Source: G965267425 sp965267425 (lineage in GTDB: Bacteria; Bacteroidota; Bacteroidia; Flavobacteriales_E; Vicingaceae). Taken from it: a stretch of DNA of 64,000 bases. The notes under the pieces are model-generated. The model was given only the letters and a program-made list of their open reading frames with translations. It had not been told where the DNA came from and searched no databases. Made by a program: the position numbers and the translations under genes. The stretch spans positions 1,240,001 through 1,304,000 of the forward strand of contig OZ253959.1 in the NCBI GenBank assembly GCA_965267425.1, in the 5' to 3' direction. Every line of letters begins with the position of its first letter. Position 1 is the stretch's first letter. Positions 26,555 through 35,655 of the stretch are shown here, one piece after another.

Positions 26555-28115
26555 AATGAAATTCAATTTCCGGATAGTTTCGTTTGTTGATGTCTAATAT
26601 TCCTGGAGACTGGGCCAGAAATACGTTGTTATCCTTTTTGTCTTTTACGATATATGAAGCCTTGTGTTTACAGAATTCATCTAATTTATTTTTGTCTTCA
26701 CTCGTAATCCAACAAGCTTTGTAGAAGTTGTGATTTTGAAATTCACAACTAGCCCCATATTCATTTTTTAATCGGTATTGAATGACTTCAAATTGAAGAT
26801 TTCCGACTGTACCGATGTATTTTTTATTCCCATATTTCTCTCTGAACAATTGAGCAACCCCTTCTTCTGTCAATTGTTGAATGCCTTTTTCCAGTTGTTT
26901 AGACTTCATGGGGTCAGTATTGATGACCTCTTTAAAAATCTCCGGAGAAAAACTGGGAATACCTTGAATATGAATGGATTCTCCTTCCGTTAGCACATCG
27001 CCTATTTTGAAGTTTCCCGTGTCGTAAAGTCCAATTACATCACCAGGAAAGGCATTTTCTACCAGGTTTTTACTTTGCGCCATAAACGATGCCGGATTGG
27101 CAAACTTGAATTTTTTGTTCAATCTCACATGGTGGAAAAACTTATTTCGCTCAAATTTTCCCGAGCAAATACGCATAAATGCAATTCGATCGCGGTGTTT
27201 TGGATCCAGATTGGCATGAATTTTAAAAATGAATCCTGTGAGTTTGTTTTCTATTGGAGAAATTTCTCTTTCCTCTGCATTTCTTGACTTAGGTCTCGGT
27301 GCAATATCAATGAAAGAATTTAAGAGTTCTTTCACACCAAAATTGTTCAATGCACTTCCAAAAAATACGGGAGCAACTTCTCCATTGAGGTATTTCTGAT
27401 TGTCCAATTCATCGTACACTCCTTCAATCAGTTCAATATCCTCGCGCAACTGATCTGCATCACTTCCTACAATTTCGTCCAACTTTTTGTCGTTGAGGTC
27501 GTCAATTTGAACCGAATCGGATTCTATGGTTGTCTTTTTGGCTTCAAATAAGTTTAACGATTGATTGAAAATATTGTAAACGCCTTTGAATTGCTCTCCC
27601 ATGTTGATAGGCCAACTCAAGGGCCTTACCTTGATATTTAATTTGGCCTCAAGTTCGTCCAGGAGATCAAATGGATTTTGTCCTGGTCGATCTAATTTAT
27701 TGATGAAAACAATCACCGGCGTATTTCTCAATCGGCACACCTCCATCAATTTTTCTGTCTGTTCCTCAACACCTTTCACACAGTCAATCACCAAAATTAC
27801 ACTATCAACCGCTGTAAGTGTACGGTAAGTATCTTCTGCAAAGTCCTTGTGACCTGGAGTATCCAGCAGATTGACTTGTAATCCCTGGTATTCGAAAGAC
27901 ATAACCGATGTGGCCACGGAAATTCCACGTTGACGTTCAATTTCCATAAAATCAGAGGATGCCGACTTTTTAATCTTATTGGATTTTACGGCACCGGCCA
28001 TTTTAATGGCGCCGCCGTACAATAGAAACTTCTCCGTTAAGGTAGTTTTACCCGCATCAGGGTGACTGATAATTGCAAATGTTCGCCGCCTGGCGATTTC
28101 TTCTTCCAACTTCAT
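26535..28115 (-). CDS. prfC: Peptide chain release factor 3
   Basis: 526 aa, typical RF3 length. The GTPase domain has G1 HPDAGKTT (~18-25), the switch region RQRGISVATS, G3 DTPGHKDF, and G4 NKLDRPGQNP, followed by domain II and the RF3 C-terminal domain (GTVGNLQFEVIQYRL). It recycles RF1/RF2 from the ribosome after termination and contributes to quality control. Last gene of a minus-strand group; its coding end overlaps the opposing lipoprotein gene by 20 nt. Confidence 0.97.
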   Translation of the reverse strand: MKLEEEIARRRTFAIISHPDAGKTTLTEKFLLYGGAIKMAGAVKSNKIKKSASSDFMEIERQRGISVATSVMSFEYQGLQVNLLDTPGHKDFAEDTYRTLTAVDSVILVIDCVKGVEEQTEKLMEVCRLRNTPVIVFINKLDRPGQNPFDLLDELEAKLNIKVRPLSWPINMGEQFKGVYNIFNQSLNLFEAKKTTIESDSVQIDDLNDKKLDEIVGSDADQLREDIELIEGVYDELDNQKYLNGEVAPVFFGSALNNFGVKELLNSFIDIAPRPKSRNAEEREISPIENKLTGFIFKIHANLDPKHRDRIAFMRICSGKFERNKFFHHVRLNKKFKFANPASFMAQSKNLVENAFPGDVIGLYDTGNFKIGDVLTEGESIHIQGIPSFSPEIFKEVINTDPMKSKQLEKGIQQLTEEGVAQLFREKYGNKKYIGTVGNLQFEVIQYRLKNEYGASCEFQNHNFYKACWITSEDKNKLDEFCKHKASYIVKDKKDNNVFLAQSPGILDINKRNYPEIEFHFSSEMM

Positions 28116-28132
28116 TCGACGCTAATTCTCTA

Positions 28133-28279
28133 TTATTTAAGTGTGTTTTTGGCTACCCAAATGCGGTAGGCAATAATTGCTTTTTGAAGCATGGAAAGTC
28201 TTTCCAGGTCTGCATAAATGTAACTGGGTAGGATTATTCTGTTCATGCTGGTCAATGCCTTGAAAATTGCAGATTTCAT
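28133..28279 (-). CDS. Conserved small protein, 48 aa, unknown function
   Basis: A 48-aa frame from the ATG at 28279 to the TAA at 28133, 17 nt before the prfC start on the same strand. It has the layout MKSAIFKALTSMNRIILPSY, then a polar DLERLSMLQKA segment and an end AYRIWVAKNTLK. This resembles a small Flavobacteriales family with an N-terminal ILPS(F/Y) motif and a C-terminal W-x-V/F-T-x-x-x-L-D-type end, often annotated only as hypothetical or SsrA-binding. It fills an otherwise empty 235-nt gap. It may be co-transcribed with prfC. Family assignment is from memory of the pattern. Confidence 0.65.
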   Translation of the reverse strand: MKSAIFKALTSMNRIILPSYIYADLERLSMLQKAIIAYRIWVAKNTLK

Positions 28280-28350
28280 GCGTAACAATTGATGTGCAAA
28301 AATACTATTTTCATTAACTCCATAAAGGAGTCAATTCATATTGTATTTTA

Positions 28351-30036
28351 TCAGGTAGATTTTGGCTTCAACATTGTGGCTATTAAGAAACTTACCACAA
28401 TGGTTCCAAGACTGCCGATGACATTAAACCATAAGTAACCTATTTTTTCAAAATAGAAATAGAACAGTGCAAAAATGGTAAGCTGAACGATGCTTGCTCC
28501 AATTAATAGTGAGCGACTATTTACTTGCTTGATAAAAAAGCCGGTTAAAAAAATGCCCAAAATGGTACCGTAAAATAGTGAACCTAATATGTTTACTGCT
28601 TCAATCAGGTTTTCAAGTAGGTGAGCTGTAAAGGCAAAGGTGAGTGCCAGAATTCCCCAAATTGTCGTAATAATTTTAGAGATGAGCACCTCATTGTTTT
28701 TCTGTTCTTTCTGAAAAAATCGCTTATAGAAGTCAACGGTGGTGGTTGAACCCAATGCATTCAATTCACTTGATGTAGAGGACATGGCCGCAGAAATGAT
28801 CATAGCCAGCAACAATCCAATGATTCCTTTTGGCATTTCATTCATAATGAAGGACAAAAAGACATAGTCTGAATCTTTGCTTTTGCTCAGGTCATTTTCA
28901 ACCATTAATGTCCTTGCCTTCGCAACAATACCATTTGACTCCTGAAGTAATTGTTTGATTTGAAGACCAATTTTTTCTTTTTCGGAATGTGTAATTTCTT
29001 CTTCGATCAGCGCCAGTTGCAATTCTTTTTTTTGCTGCCAATTCAATTGATAAGCTTCATTCAGCTCTTCATACTTATCAGCATCTTTTGATTGTTCAAG
29101 AGCATTAACTGCCTGAGTATTAAAAATCACTGGATGTGAATGAAATTGATAGAAAACAAATACCAGAACGCCTGTCAAAAGAATGAAGAATTGCATCGGA
29201 ATTTTCAGAATGGCGTTGAACATTAATCCAAGTCTACTTTCTTTGATTGATTTGCCACCCAAATAGCGTTGCACTTGACTTTGATCAGTTCCAAAATAGG
29301 ACAGCGCAAGAAAAAAACCACCCAATAATCCAGACCAAACTGTATAGCGCTCTGACAAATCAAATGAAAAGTTTACGGCGTTTAGTTTATCCGCATTTCC
29401 AGCTATGTGCATGGCATCATTAAACGAAACGGAAGTTGGAAATTTGTCAACGATTAAAAGGAAGGCCATGATCATTCCAGCCAGTATAATGGTCATTTGC
29501 CATTTTTGTGTCAAACTAACAGCTTTTGTTCCTCCACTTACAGTATAGATGATAACCAGGCCACCAACAAACAAGATGGTCATTTGCAAATTCCAATCCA
29601 ATACGGTGGAAAGAATAATGGCAGGAGCATATATAGTAATTCCGGCTGCCAGGCCGCGCTGTATAAGGAACAAAAATGCGGCAAATGAACGTATTCGTAC
29701 ATCAAAGCGATTTTCAAGGTATTCGTAAGCCGTAAATACATTCAGTTTGTAAAATATGGGAATAAACACTACAGACACTACAATGAGTGCCAATGGCAGT
29801 CCAAAATAGTTTTGCACGAATCCCATTCCACTTTCAAAAGCTTGCCCCGGAGTGGACAGAAAAGTAATAGCACTGGCTTGAGTAGCCATCACAGACAAAC
29901 CTATGGTAGACCAATTCATTTGGTTACCACCTTTCAAATAAGCATTGAGATCTTTATTGCGACGTGTCTTCCAGACGCCATAAACTACTATGAATAGGAG
30001 GGTAGATGTAAGAACTAACCAATCTACAATGCTCAT
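28351..30036 (-). CDS. Sodium:solute symporter (SSS family)
   Basis: 561 aa, about 13-14 TM helices with the LeuT-fold SSS signatures (GLSVMATQASAITFLSTPGQA at ~48-67, a conserved SxxSSELNALGSTTTVDFY near 430). A charged loop of about 80 residues between ~315 and 390 is inserted between TM helices, as in other Bacteroidetes members. Substrate not identifiable. Its ATG overlaps the stop of a 35-aa membrane peptide (ATGA), which suggests stoichiometric co-translation. Confidence 0.9.
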   Translation of the reverse strand: MSIVDWLVLTSTLLFIVVYGVWKTRRNKDLNAYLKGGNQMNWSTIGLSVMATQASAITFLSTPGQAFESGMGFVQNYFGLPLALIVVSVVFIPIFYKLNVFTAYEYLENRFDVRIRSFAAFLFLIQRGLAAGITIYAPAIILSTVLDWNLQMTILFVGGLVIIYTVSGGTKAVSLTQKWQMTIILAGMIMAFLLIVDKFPTSVSFNDAMHIAGNADKLNAVNFSFDLSERYTVWSGLLGGFFLALSYFGTDQSQVQRYLGGKSIKESRLGLMFNAILKIPMQFFILLTGVLVFVFYQFHSHPVIFNTQAVNALEQSKDADKYEELNEAYQLNWQQKKELQLALIEEEITHSEKEKIGLQIKQLLQESNGIVAKARTLMVENDLSKSKDSDYVFLSFIMNEMPKGIIGLLLAMIISAAMSSTSSELNALGSTTTVDFYKRFFQKEQKNNEVLISKIITTIWGILALTFAFTAHLLENLIEAVNILGSLFYGTILGIFLTGFFIKQVNSRSLLIGASIVQLTIFALFYFYFEKIGYLWFNVIGSLGTIVVSFLIATMLKPKST

Positions 30037-30140
30037 GTGAAATGGATTGAAAAAAAGTGAAATAATACAATCAACAAGACCAATTCAATAATCACAAATG
30101 CATAATACCTTCTCCAATATGTATTTGATTCCTTATTCAT
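30033..30140 (-). CDS. 35-aa single-pass membrane peptide coupled to the symporter
   Basis: A 35-aa frame from ATG at 30140 to TGA at 30033. The charged N-terminus MNKESNTYWRRYYA precedes a hydrophobic helix (~14-30: FVIIELVLLIVLFHFF). Its stop overlaps the symporter start as ATGA. Small single- or double-TM partners encoded just before SSS transporters are known (for example the DUF485 and DUF4212 proteins); this one is shorter and I cannot assign it to a family. The coupling and the clean TM helix are the main evidence that it is real. Confidence 0.65.
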   Translation of the reverse strand: MNKESNTYWRRYYAFVIIELVLLIVLFHFFSIHFT

Positions 30141-30158
30141 GAATGAATCAATGACGTC

Positions 30159-30761
30159 TTATTTGGTGAGATAATTAAAATCAAACGGAAAGGTAACTAC
30201 TTCTGCAAAAGCATCTTCATTTAACGAGCATTGATAAGTCTTATTTGTACCTGGAACTTGAATGGCTACTTGTTGGCAAATGAAGGTTTGATCTTTGGCG
30301 TATTTCACATTTGAAATCTCCATTTTTAGGTCGTCATAATGATCCAAGAAGCTTCGAATTTCAGCTAACGGAATGTCCAATTCTAAATTATTGAATCCTG
30401 GTTTGCAGATAATAACTGTCAGCTCTTGTTGATTAACGTAGGAATATCCCTTACTTCTTGCAAATTCTTCTTGAGCAACCTCAAAACAAACATCTTTTTC
30501 AATCTGTTGCAACTTTTGGTTTTTCTCTTCCTGTGTCGCTTGATTTCTAATTTTTAACCATTGTTGAAATTGTGTTTCAACTTTTTTGACGATTAAATCA
30601 TTGGTAGGTCTGATGTAGTAAGTTCCTGGGATGCTTTTGTGCGACGAAACGTGCGTTTTCGAAATATTAAACTGCCTTGGATAACTTTGATTTTCAAATC
30701 GTTGACTCCAAATGCTTGTAGGTACGAGTAATATGAATATCCACCATCTATTCATCTTCAT
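30159..30761 (-). CDS. Secreted protein of unknown function
   Basis: 200 aa. Signal peptide ~1-20 (Met 1 or Met 3 start; cleavage near TSIWSQ). The mature part is polar with a K/Q/E-rich helix (~80-95) and four Cys (~92, 118, 163, 178), possibly disulfide-bonded. No family recognised. Its start overlaps the FGE-domain gene by 14 nt and it ends 18 nt before the 35-aa peptide, so it may belong to the same transcript. A role next to the FGE-domain protein is only an inference from coupling. Confidence 0.7.
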   Translation of the reverse strand: MKMNRWWIFILLVPTSIWSQRFENQSYPRQFNISKTHVSSHKSIPGTYYIRPTNDLIVKKVETQFQQWLKIRNQATQEEKNQKLQQIEKDVCFEVAQEEFARSKGYSYVNQQELTVIICKPGFNNLELDIPLAEIRSFLDHYDDLKMEISNVKYAKDQTFICQQVAIQVPGTNKTYQCSLNEDAFAEVVTFPFDFNYLTK

Positions 30762-31764
30762 TTACACTTCTGGCCAATCTGAATCCTAGATCATCATATC
30801 GGCTATTGACTGTACTTTTACTTCGGTTAGCTATTCGAATGTATTTCATTTCCGTATTCCAACTCCCACCTTTAATCACATGATGAGAACCGGAAACAGG
30901 ACCCAAAGGGTTCTTAAACGGACAGTTGTGATAATAGGTCTTGCCATACCAATCTGAACACCATTCCATCACATTTCCGCTCATATCATAAATGCCCAAT
31001 TCGTTGGCCTGTTTGGTTCCTACTTTTCGCGTTTGTTGGTTATTGTTACGCTTATACCAAGCCGTTAAATCTGCTTTGTCACTTCCGCTAAAAACGAAGT
31101 TTTTGCTTTGATTTCCACCCATTGCAGCATATTCCCATTCTGCTTCGGTTGGCAATCGGTAATTCATATTGGTTTGCCGGTTTAATTCATTGATAAACTG
31201 ACTAACCTCTTTCCATGAAACATTTTCAACCGGGCAATCATCGCAATAATCAAAAAAGGAAGGATTGTTACCCATCACTCTTTTCCATTGTCGTTGAGTG
31301 ACTTCATATCGACCAATGAAAAAATTGTCCACATGCACACTGTGTCTCGGTTGTTCGTCGTATTCATGTGTGCTGCCCATAATGAATTCTCCACCTTCCA
31401 CATACACCATTTCAATCACACGTGAGTCAAGCATTCTACCTTCTACTTTAAACGATACTTGATCACCGACCAATTCGTCGAATTCTTCGAGAACATTCCA
31501 CGTAATTCTTTTATTTCTGCCTCCGAGAATGTCCTTACCCACGTCACCACTCACGCTTTTCAATGGTCCTTTGAATTGAGTTCCATTTAAAGTGACAAAT
31601 AGTTCAATGTCAAATTTGTGATCATAGGGGGCTCCGAGGATGTCGTAGATGACAATTACGTTTTTCCCATCTTGCTCTGCTCTAACATTTTCAATAGACT
31701 GTGCATTCAATTGAAAAAATTGAAGCATACCAAAAACCAAGAATATCAATATTCTCAAGTTCAT
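30748..31764 (-). CDS. Secreted FGE-sulfatase (SUMF1/GldK-like) domain protein
   Basis: 338 aa. Signal peptide ~1-21. An N-terminal beta domain (~22-110) is followed by an FGE-sulfatase domain: MVYVEGGEFIMGS (~113), YEVTQRQWKRVMGNNPSFF, NYRLPTEAEWEYA, NVMEWCSDWYG and the terminal YDDLGFRLAR. Bacteroidetes use this fold in GldK/GldJ gliding and T9SS proteins and in other secreted proteins without sulfatase-maturing activity. The CysCys pair of true formylglycine-generating enzymes is not evident. Overlaps the following secreted gene by 14 nt. Confidence 0.88.
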   Translation of the reverse strand: MNLRILIFLVFGMLQFFQLNAQSIENVRAEQDGKNVIVIYDILGAPYDHKFDIELFVTLNGTQFKGPLKSVSGDVGKDILGGRNKRITWNVLEEFDELVGDQVSFKVEGRMLDSRVIEMVYVEGGEFIMGSTHEYDEQPRHSVHVDNFFIGRYEVTQRQWKRVMGNNPSFFDYCDDCPVENVSWKEVSQFINELNRQTNMNYRLPTEAEWEYAAMGGNQSKNFVFSGSDKADLTAWYKRNNNQQTRKVGTKQANELGIYDMSGNVMEWCSDWYGKTYYHNCPFKNPLGPVSGSHHVIKGGSWNTEMKYIRIANRSKSTVNSRYDDLGFRLARSVNEDE

Positions 31765-31833
31765 ACGTGTTTAAAATATACCTGCGCGTGGTATATCAAA
31801 GATATCCAAAAATGGGCACCGAAACCCTTTACT

Positions 31834-32682
31834 TTATTTATTCATTTTTTTGAGGTCATATCCAGTAATACCAACGGGAGAGACGGCACTAAGCTTTCGG
31901 TCATACATATAAAGTACTTCACCATCCTTTGGTAAATAAACAGCAATGTATCCTGTTTTACCTTGAATATCTTTTTTAGGTCCTATGATACTGATGTACG
32001 CAACCTCTTCATCTTGCGTTTCAATTACACGAGTGATGTCTTCTTTCATCACCACACGATAAGAATTCTTATAGTACTTCTCAATTTCTTTTCTTGAGCT
32101 CACTTTTTCGGTGAAATAGTCTTTTTCTATCAGTAAGGTTTTTGTTTTTATCAAACTCTTTTGGCGATTGACATAATCTTCAAATCCTTCAAATGATTCA
32201 AATTTTTTCTTTTCCACCACTTTGAGGTACCATTGCAAGTATTGAACGGTTCCTCCAATTTTGTACAAATACGTATCGTTGAGTTGAGAATAATATTTTA
32301 ATCGAGCCGATGCCAGAATTTTACCTCTGTCTTTCATGCCTCGTTGTCCTCCCTGGAAAAGACTCAGGTAAATGATTCCTTCCTCGCCACATACGTATTC
32401 TTTGGTTAGAAAAAACCGAGATTTATCAGAAAATGTGTTTTTGTATTCCGCCATGGTAATGAATTCATATTCACTGGCTTTCCAATATTTTTTTACCGCT
32501 TCTTTAATGGCAAGACTGTAGTCAGACTCTTCATGCCTGTCTAATACTACATAGGTCTTATATTTATGAAAATAGTCGAAGTTCTTTTTTCCGTAGACTA
32601 AAAAATTTTCGATCGGTTGTGCCTGAGCAAAACAGCACATGAACACGATTACTGAAAGTAGAACTGAACGCAAATAATTCAT
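31834..32682 (-). CDS. Secreted protein of unknown function
   Basis: 282 aa. Signal peptide ~1-21 (CFAQAQ). The mature protein is Lys/Tyr-rich with no recognised domain; it looks like alternating helix and strand with a central LYKIGGTVQYLQWYLKVV segment and a C-terminal GYIAVYLPKDGEVLYMYD strand pair. First gene of a minus-strand group with the FGE-domain protein 69 nt downstream. Faces the divergent lipoprotein gene across 96 AT-rich bases. Function unknown. Confidence 0.7.
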   Translation of the reverse strand: MNYLRSVLLSVIVFMCCFAQAQPIENFLVYGKKNFDYFHKYKTYVVLDRHEESDYSLAIKEAVKKYWKASEYEFITMAEYKNTFSDKSRFFLTKEYVCGEEGIIYLSLFQGGQRGMKDRGKILASARLKYYSQLNDTYLYKIGGTVQYLQWYLKVVEKKKFESFEGFEDYVNRQKSLIKTKTLLIEKDYFTEKVSSRKEIEKYYKNSYRVVMKEDITRVIETQDEEVAYISIIGPKKDIQGKTGYIAVYLPKDGEVLYMYDRKLSAVSPVGITGYDLKKMNK

Positions 32683-32778
32683 GATAAACTAATAATTATT
32701 GTATTCTTAATTATTTGCCAATATACCCAATTCTATATAATTGTAATCTTTATCGTAACTTCGATAGTCACATTTCTT

Positions 32779-33306
32779 ATGCTCATGAAGATATCTTACA
32801 CATTGATTTGCGGTTTAATTTTGGCAATGGTATTTGTCGGATGTAAAAAAGACGAAGATGAAGATCCAGATCCAACTCCATCTAGCACTGACAACTTTGA
32901 CCTTTTAACGGCAAACGCCTGGAAAAGAAATTCGATTAAATTCGATCCACCGCTAGACACATTTAATCTTCAACTGGAAGAAATCTTTCCTTTTTTAGCT
33001 ACCTGCTTTAAGGACAATTTATCCTATTACAATACGGATTTTACGGGCAGAGATGATGAAGGTGGTGAAAAATGTCAAGACACAGATCCACAGGAAAGAT
33101 TGTTTGATTGGGAATGGACCAATGATGCAAAGACGTCTCTTGTTATGAATTTCGATGAGGATGTTTATCTCGATGCTTCGTTTAATTTGGGAAAGGTCAT
33201 CAACATGACAGACATGGTCATTACGGAAAGTACCTTAACGGCCAATACTGTCCTCGATTACAATGGGACCACCTATAACATCAAAGTTGGGTTCGAAAAA
33301 CCCTGA
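32779..33306 (+). CDS. Small lipoprotein, lipocalin-like size, unknown
   Basis: 175 aa. Signal peptide and lipobox VFVGC (~22) followed by an acidic linker KKDEDEDPDPTPSST. The rest (TANAWKRNSIKFDPP then W-rich and LDYNGTTYNIKVGFE) has the shape of the short lipocalin-like domains frequent in Bacteroidetes lipoproteins. Two starts are possible, Met1 at 32779 and Met3 at 32785. Stop codon abuts the opposing M1 peptidase stop with no spacing. Function unknown. Confidence 0.75.
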   Translation: MLMKISYTLICGLILAMVFVGCKKDEDEDPDPTPSSTDNFDLLTANAWKRNSIKFDPPLDTFNLQLEEIFPFLATCFKDNLSYYNTDFTGRDDEGGEKCQDTDPQERLFDWEWTNDAKTSLVMNFDEDVYLDASFNLGKVINMTDMVITESTLTANTVLDYNGTTYNIKVGFEKP

Positions 33307-35655
33307 TTATTGTTCGTTTTGCAACTGCTGACCTCCTGTGGAGCCTTCTAATTTTTTGCTTCGCTGCATAGGATTTTCTCGAGATTTTCGATTGCTTTTA
33401 TACAATTCAAAACGCGTTGGTTCCACTCGTTTAGGCCAATTGTTGTTATTTCTGTCAACATCGGCAATTTCAAGATAAGGGTCTAAGCTTATGTTCATCA
33501 CTTCCTTTTCGAAATAGAATACTTTTTTCACTTGTTCGTGATTTTTCTTCCATATTTCTGCAGGTATTCTTCTCACTTCTTTTGAGCCATCTTCTAATGT
33601 AAATTCTAATATCACCGGCATCACCAATCCACCTGGTGATTCAATGGTCAATTCATAGTATTGCAATTTTCTATTGACCCATTGCTTTTCTTCTTCATTT
33701 AAACTGGCTAAATATTTCTCATACTGTTCTTTGTCAAGCTTGTCTACGTCCAGTTCATTGTATTCAGTATAAAAGTCTTTTAATTTGGCATCTCTATCCT
33801 GGTATGTTTCTAAACTTTTATTTCTAGTGTCACCAATAAATTCAGGTGCATTTTTTTGCTGCTCTTCTGCAAATCTTTTTTTCTCGTCTGGATTACCGTT
33901 GTCAATTTGATACCATTTAACCTCCGCTAACGATTGATCTACATGATCATTGGTATAAAACCATCCTCGCCAAAACCAGTCCAAATCAACACTGGATGCG
34001 TCCTCCATGGTTCTGAAAAAATCTGCAGGTGTAGGATGCTTAAATGCCCATCTTTCACAATAGGTTTTGAAAGAATAATCAAAAAGCTCTCTACCCATAA
34101 CCGTTTCACGAAGTATATTAAGCGCAGTTGCTGGTTTACCGTAAGCATTGTTTCCAAACTGATAAATGGACTCAGAATTGGTCATGATGGGACTGATTTT
34201 AGACTTATCTCCCTTCATATAGTCTACAATTTTATACGCAGGCCCCCTGCGAGATGGATAGTCAGGTTGCCATTCTTCTTCCGTGAGGTATTGAACAAAT
34301 GTATTTAATCCCTCATCCATCCAGGTCCATTGTCTTTCGTCTGAATTGATAATCATTGGGAAAAAGTTGTGACCTACTTCATGAATAATGACCGATATCA
34401 TCCCATATTTCGTTCGTTCTGAATAGGTGCCATCCTTTTCAGGTCGTCCACCATTGAAACAAATCATTGGATACTCCATTCCAATCCGATGAGTATGAAT
34501 AGATTGTGCAACAGGGTAGGGGTAATCAATGGTGTATTTAGAATAAATTTTAATGGTATGCGCAACTACCTTCGTAGAGTACTGTTCCCACAAAGGGTTT
34601 CCTTCTTTCGGATAAAATGACATAGCCATAACATTTTTGTTGCCCACTTTTACGGCCATTGCATCCCAAATGAATTTTCTGGAAGAAGCAAAGGCAAAAT
34701 CCCTGACATTTTGAGCGCGAAAACTCCATGTTTTCGTTCCTTTTTCCCTTGAAGATTCATTTTTTAATGCCTCCTCAGGAGTGATAATCATAACGGGTTC
34801 TACATATTCGCTTTTAGCCTTCTTCAAACGATTCTGTTGCGATGAAGTCAGTACAGAAGAAGAATTTTGCAATTCACCAGTGGCAGAAACAACATGATCA
34901 GACGGCACGGTTATGTTCACTTTGTAATCACCAAAAGGCAATGTGAATTCTCCTCTTCCCAAAAATTGCTTGTTTTGCCAACCCTCTACGTCGTTGTAGA
35001 CTGCCATTCGTGGAAAGAACTGTGCAATGGTGTACAGATAGTTTTCGTCTTCCTCAAAATATTCATATCCCGATCGACCGCCCATTTTCATGCGATCATT
35101 GATATTATACCAATATTTTATTTTGATGGTGAATGACGATTTTGGTGCCAACTTATTTGGCAGATTCACCCTCATCATGGTTTTGTTTACGGCAGTGGTT
35201 AAGTCTTTATTTGATCCATCTCGTACATATTCAATTTTAAAACCTCCATCAAAATCCATGTGGAAATATCTGTAATCTCGAAAACTGACCTTGTCTTCCA
35301 TATCCGATGTTCTAATTTTCCATGTATCGGAGTCTTTAGAACGCATGTTTTGATCCAATTGCAACCATAAATATTCCAAGGCATCTGGAGAATTATTGGT
35401 GTAAGTGATGGTTTCTTCTCCCCGAATAATTTGCTTCTCATCGTCCAGTGTGACATTGATAACGTAATCTGCTTTTTGTTGATAATATTCATGCCCGGGA
35501 GCACCAGCAGCATTCCGATAGACATTTGGGGTGGCCATTTCTTCCTTAAGTTGCTTGAACTTGTTCGTATTGGTATTTCCTTTTTGAGCATTCATGGAAT
35601 TAGCCATGACAAAAAGTAGGGTCAAGGAAACTATTTTGTTAAACCACTTATTCAT
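33307..35655 (-). CDS. Secreted M1-family zinc metallopeptidase
   Basis: 782 aa. Signal peptide ~1-24. M1 zinc site H425-E-V-G-H429 with the third ligand E448 in WMDEGLNTF (HExxH-x18-E). The usual GAMEN exopeptidase motif is replaced by GMEYP (~392), as in many Bacteroidetes members. C-terminal ~200 residues are charged and end in a basic/Q-rich tail. Probably a periplasmic aminopeptidase. Overlaps the DUF6702 gene by 8 nt. Confidence 0.92.
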   Translation of the reverse strand: MNKWFNKIVSLTLLFVMANSMNAQKGNTNTNKFKQLKEEMATPNVYRNAAGAPGHEYYQQKADYVINVTLDDEKQIIRGEETITYTNNSPDALEYLWLQLDQNMRSKDSDTWKIRTSDMEDKVSFRDYRYFHMDFDGGFKIEYVRDGSNKDLTTAVNKTMMRVNLPNKLAPKSSFTIKIKYWYNINDRMKMGGRSGYEYFEEDENYLYTIAQFFPRMAVYNDVEGWQNKQFLGRGEFTLPFGDYKVNITVPSDHVVSATGELQNSSSVLTSSQQNRLKKAKSEYVEPVMIITPEEALKNESSREKGTKTWSFRAQNVRDFAFASSRKFIWDAMAVKVGNKNVMAMSFYPKEGNPLWEQYSTKVVAHTIKIYSKYTIDYPYPVAQSIHTHRIGMEYPMICFNGGRPEKDGTYSERTKYGMISVIIHEVGHNFFPMIINSDERQWTWMDEGLNTFVQYLTEEEWQPDYPSRRGPAYKIVDYMKGDKSKISPIMTNSESIYQFGNNAYGKPATALNILRETVMGRELFDYSFKTYCERWAFKHPTPADFFRTMEDASSVDLDWFWRGWFYTNDHVDQSLAEVKWYQIDNGNPDEKKRFAEEQQKNAPEFIGDTRNKSLETYQDRDAKLKDFYTEYNELDVDKLDKEQYEKYLASLNEEEKQWVNRKLQYYELTIESPGGLVMPVILEFTLEDGSKEVRRIPAEIWKKNHEQVKKVFYFEKEVMNISLDPYLEIADVDRNNNNWPKRVEPTRFELYKSNRKSRENPMQRSKKLEGSTGGQQLQNEQ

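Noticed and set aside
33289..33303. Short hairpin GGGTT-CGAAA-AACCC at the 33306/33307 junction
   Set aside because: Five-bp stem inside coding sequence with no T-run; not a credible terminator.
33934..34308. 124-aa plus-strand frame inside the M1 peptidase gene
   Set aside because: Antisense to a real, motif-complete CDS; no start context, no family pattern.
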